Below are positions 63,245-64,000 of a stretch of DNA of 64,000 nt, one piece after another. Location of the stretch: positions 2,333,501 through 2,397,500 of the forward strand of contig NZ_CP014224.1 of the NCBI RefSeq assembly GCF_001697185.1. Reading direction: 5' to 3'. This DNA is from Wenyingzhuangia fucanilytica. Its GTDB lineage: Bacteria > Bacteroidota > Bacteroidia > Flavobacteriales > Flavobacteriaceae. The first letter of the stretch is position 1, and each line of letters starts with the position of its first letter. Made by a program: the position numbers and the translations under genes. The notes under the pieces are model-generated. The model had not been told where the DNA came from. It did not search any database and saw nothing but the letters and a program-made list of their open reading frames with translations.

Positions 63245-64000
63245 CTAATTTCTCTTTAAAACAATACTCACGGCATTCCCGCCAAAGCCTACTGCATTAA
63301 TCATAATACGTTCAATTTTTTTAGGTTGTTTTAAATCAGGTAAATATGGTATTCCTATAAACTCTTGTTTGTCTAACATCAACAAAGCCAACTCCATACT
63401 TAAAGAACCTGACGCTCCTAAAGTATGACCTATTTTCCATTTATTTGAGGTAATAGCCGGAATTTCATCAGTAAAAACTTTTTTTATAGCTTTTATTTCA
63501 GACAAATCTCCCTTAATAGTACCAGGTGCGTGCATCACAATAACATCAACATTACCGTTTAAGCCTTTTAAAGCCATTTTCATAGAATCCTGAAAACATT
63601 CTGCTTCATCTGTTATAGATATGTTATGCTTTAACTTTTCTGTAGCAAAACCAATAGACTCAATAAAAGCAACTGCGTTTTCTTTCATCCCTTTTTCTAA
63701 GCAAAAAATAGCAGCCCCCTCGCCTAAACACATAGTATTTCTGTTTTTATCTAAATCTAAAGCCTTACAAGGATATGCTCCATTATTATCTGCATAAATT
63801 TTAATAGCTTTCATTTGGGCAATAGTAAAAGCAGTATTGGGAGCCTCTGTTGCTCCTACCATAAACTTATCAGACATTCCTGAATTTATCCAAGCAATAC
63901 CATTTAACACGGCATGTAAACCTGTGGAACAAGTAATAGAATGTGATATTGTTGGTCCTTTTGATTGTAAATCATCTGCAATCCAAGTAGATAAATTACC
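63245..64000 (-). CDS. Beta-ketoacyl synthase (KAS I/II type), truncated at window edge
   Basis: The reading frame is open from the right edge of the window to the stop at 63245, so the N-terminus lies outside. The active-site Cys is in SITCSTGLHAVLNGIAW near 63930. The first His is in VMHAPGTIKGD and the second in GHTLGASGSLSMELALL, with the terminal NAVGFGGNAVSIVL. The HAPGT motif (rather than HGTGT) suggests a specialised KAS. It lies 50 nt upstream of bioB on the same strand, so it may make the pimeloyl precursor or simply share the operon. Which of these holds cannot be settled from the fragment. Confidence 0.9.
   Translation of the reverse strand, partial: GNLSTWIADDLQSKGPTISHSITCSTGLHAVLNGIAWINSGMSDKFMVGATEAPNTAFTIAQMKAIKIYADNNGAYPCKALDLDKNRNTMCLGEGAAIFCLEKGMKENAVAFIESIGFATEKLKHNISITDEAECFQDSMKMALKGLNGNVDVIVMHAPGTIKGDLSEIKAIKKVFTDEIPAITSNKWKIGHTLGASGSLSMELALLMLDKQEFIGIPYLPDLKQPKKIERIMINAVGFGGNAVSIVLKRN

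Overview
The window is AT-rich bacterial DNA that reads as a chromosome segment of a Flavobacteriaceae member (Bacteroidota). The evidence is a type IX secretion/gliding block (gldJ, porU, porV), two giant secreted proteins with T9SS C-terminal sorting domains, -7 elements of the Bacteroidota type (TAnnTTTG), no visible Shine-Dalgarno pattern, and a bacilliredoxin (ytxJ). I found no tRNA, rRNA, CRISPR array, insertion sequence or prophage. The species cannot be named from this; a marine or free-living habitat is only a guess.

Layout. 1-3.7 kb: the start of glyA at the left edge, a lipoprotein of unknown role, a Cof-type HAD phosphatase, a small zinc-ribbon protein, a MORN-like secreted protein and ytxJ. 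4-10.2 kb: stress and redox genes (clpB, a GGCT-like protein, a 1-Cys peroxiredoxin, a YdeP/FdhF-like molybdopterin oxidoreductase). 10.5-21.5 kb: two tandem paralogous secreted proteins of about 1,770 residues, each with three GEVED, Ig/HYR-like and fibronectin III repeats. 21.5-25.3 kb: an ABC-F ATPase with a long structured 5' leader, and a NarK-type nitrate/nitrite transporter that shares a promoter/operator motif with that leader. 25.4-29.5 kb: a nitroreductase, an outer-membrane protein, smpB, a UbiA prenyltransferase, maf and a transketolase C-terminal subunit. 29.6-31.1 kb: divergent dps and oxyR. 31.2-38.7 kb: an acyl-CoA synthetase, a phosphodiesterase, truA, an ABC exporter, ridA and a class A PBP. 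38.7-42.3 kb: central carbon genes mgsA, gap, pfkA and a nucleotidyltransferase. 42.4-47.9 kb: divergent tamB and tsaD. 47.9-55.8 kb: a KAS III-like enzyme, porV, porU and gldJ. 55.9-64 kb: a DnaQ-DnaE fusion polymerase, glpD, bioB and a truncated beta-ketoacyl synthase at the right edge.

How it fits together. PorU and PorV release and attach T9SS cargo at the cell surface, GldJ belongs to the gliding/T9SS machinery, and the two giant proteins upstream carry the matching sorting signal. The oxidative-stress genes (peroxiredoxin, ytxJ, dps, oxyR) are scattered but consistent. Most convergent gene pairs are separated by strong bidirectional hairpin terminators.

The least ordinary part is 23.2-25.3 kb. 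The ABC-F gene is preceded on its own strand by a promoter-like element, a short hydrophobic ORF and two terminator-like hairpins, which looks like an attenuation leader. Its promoter region repeats a 17-nt element found at the narK promoter.
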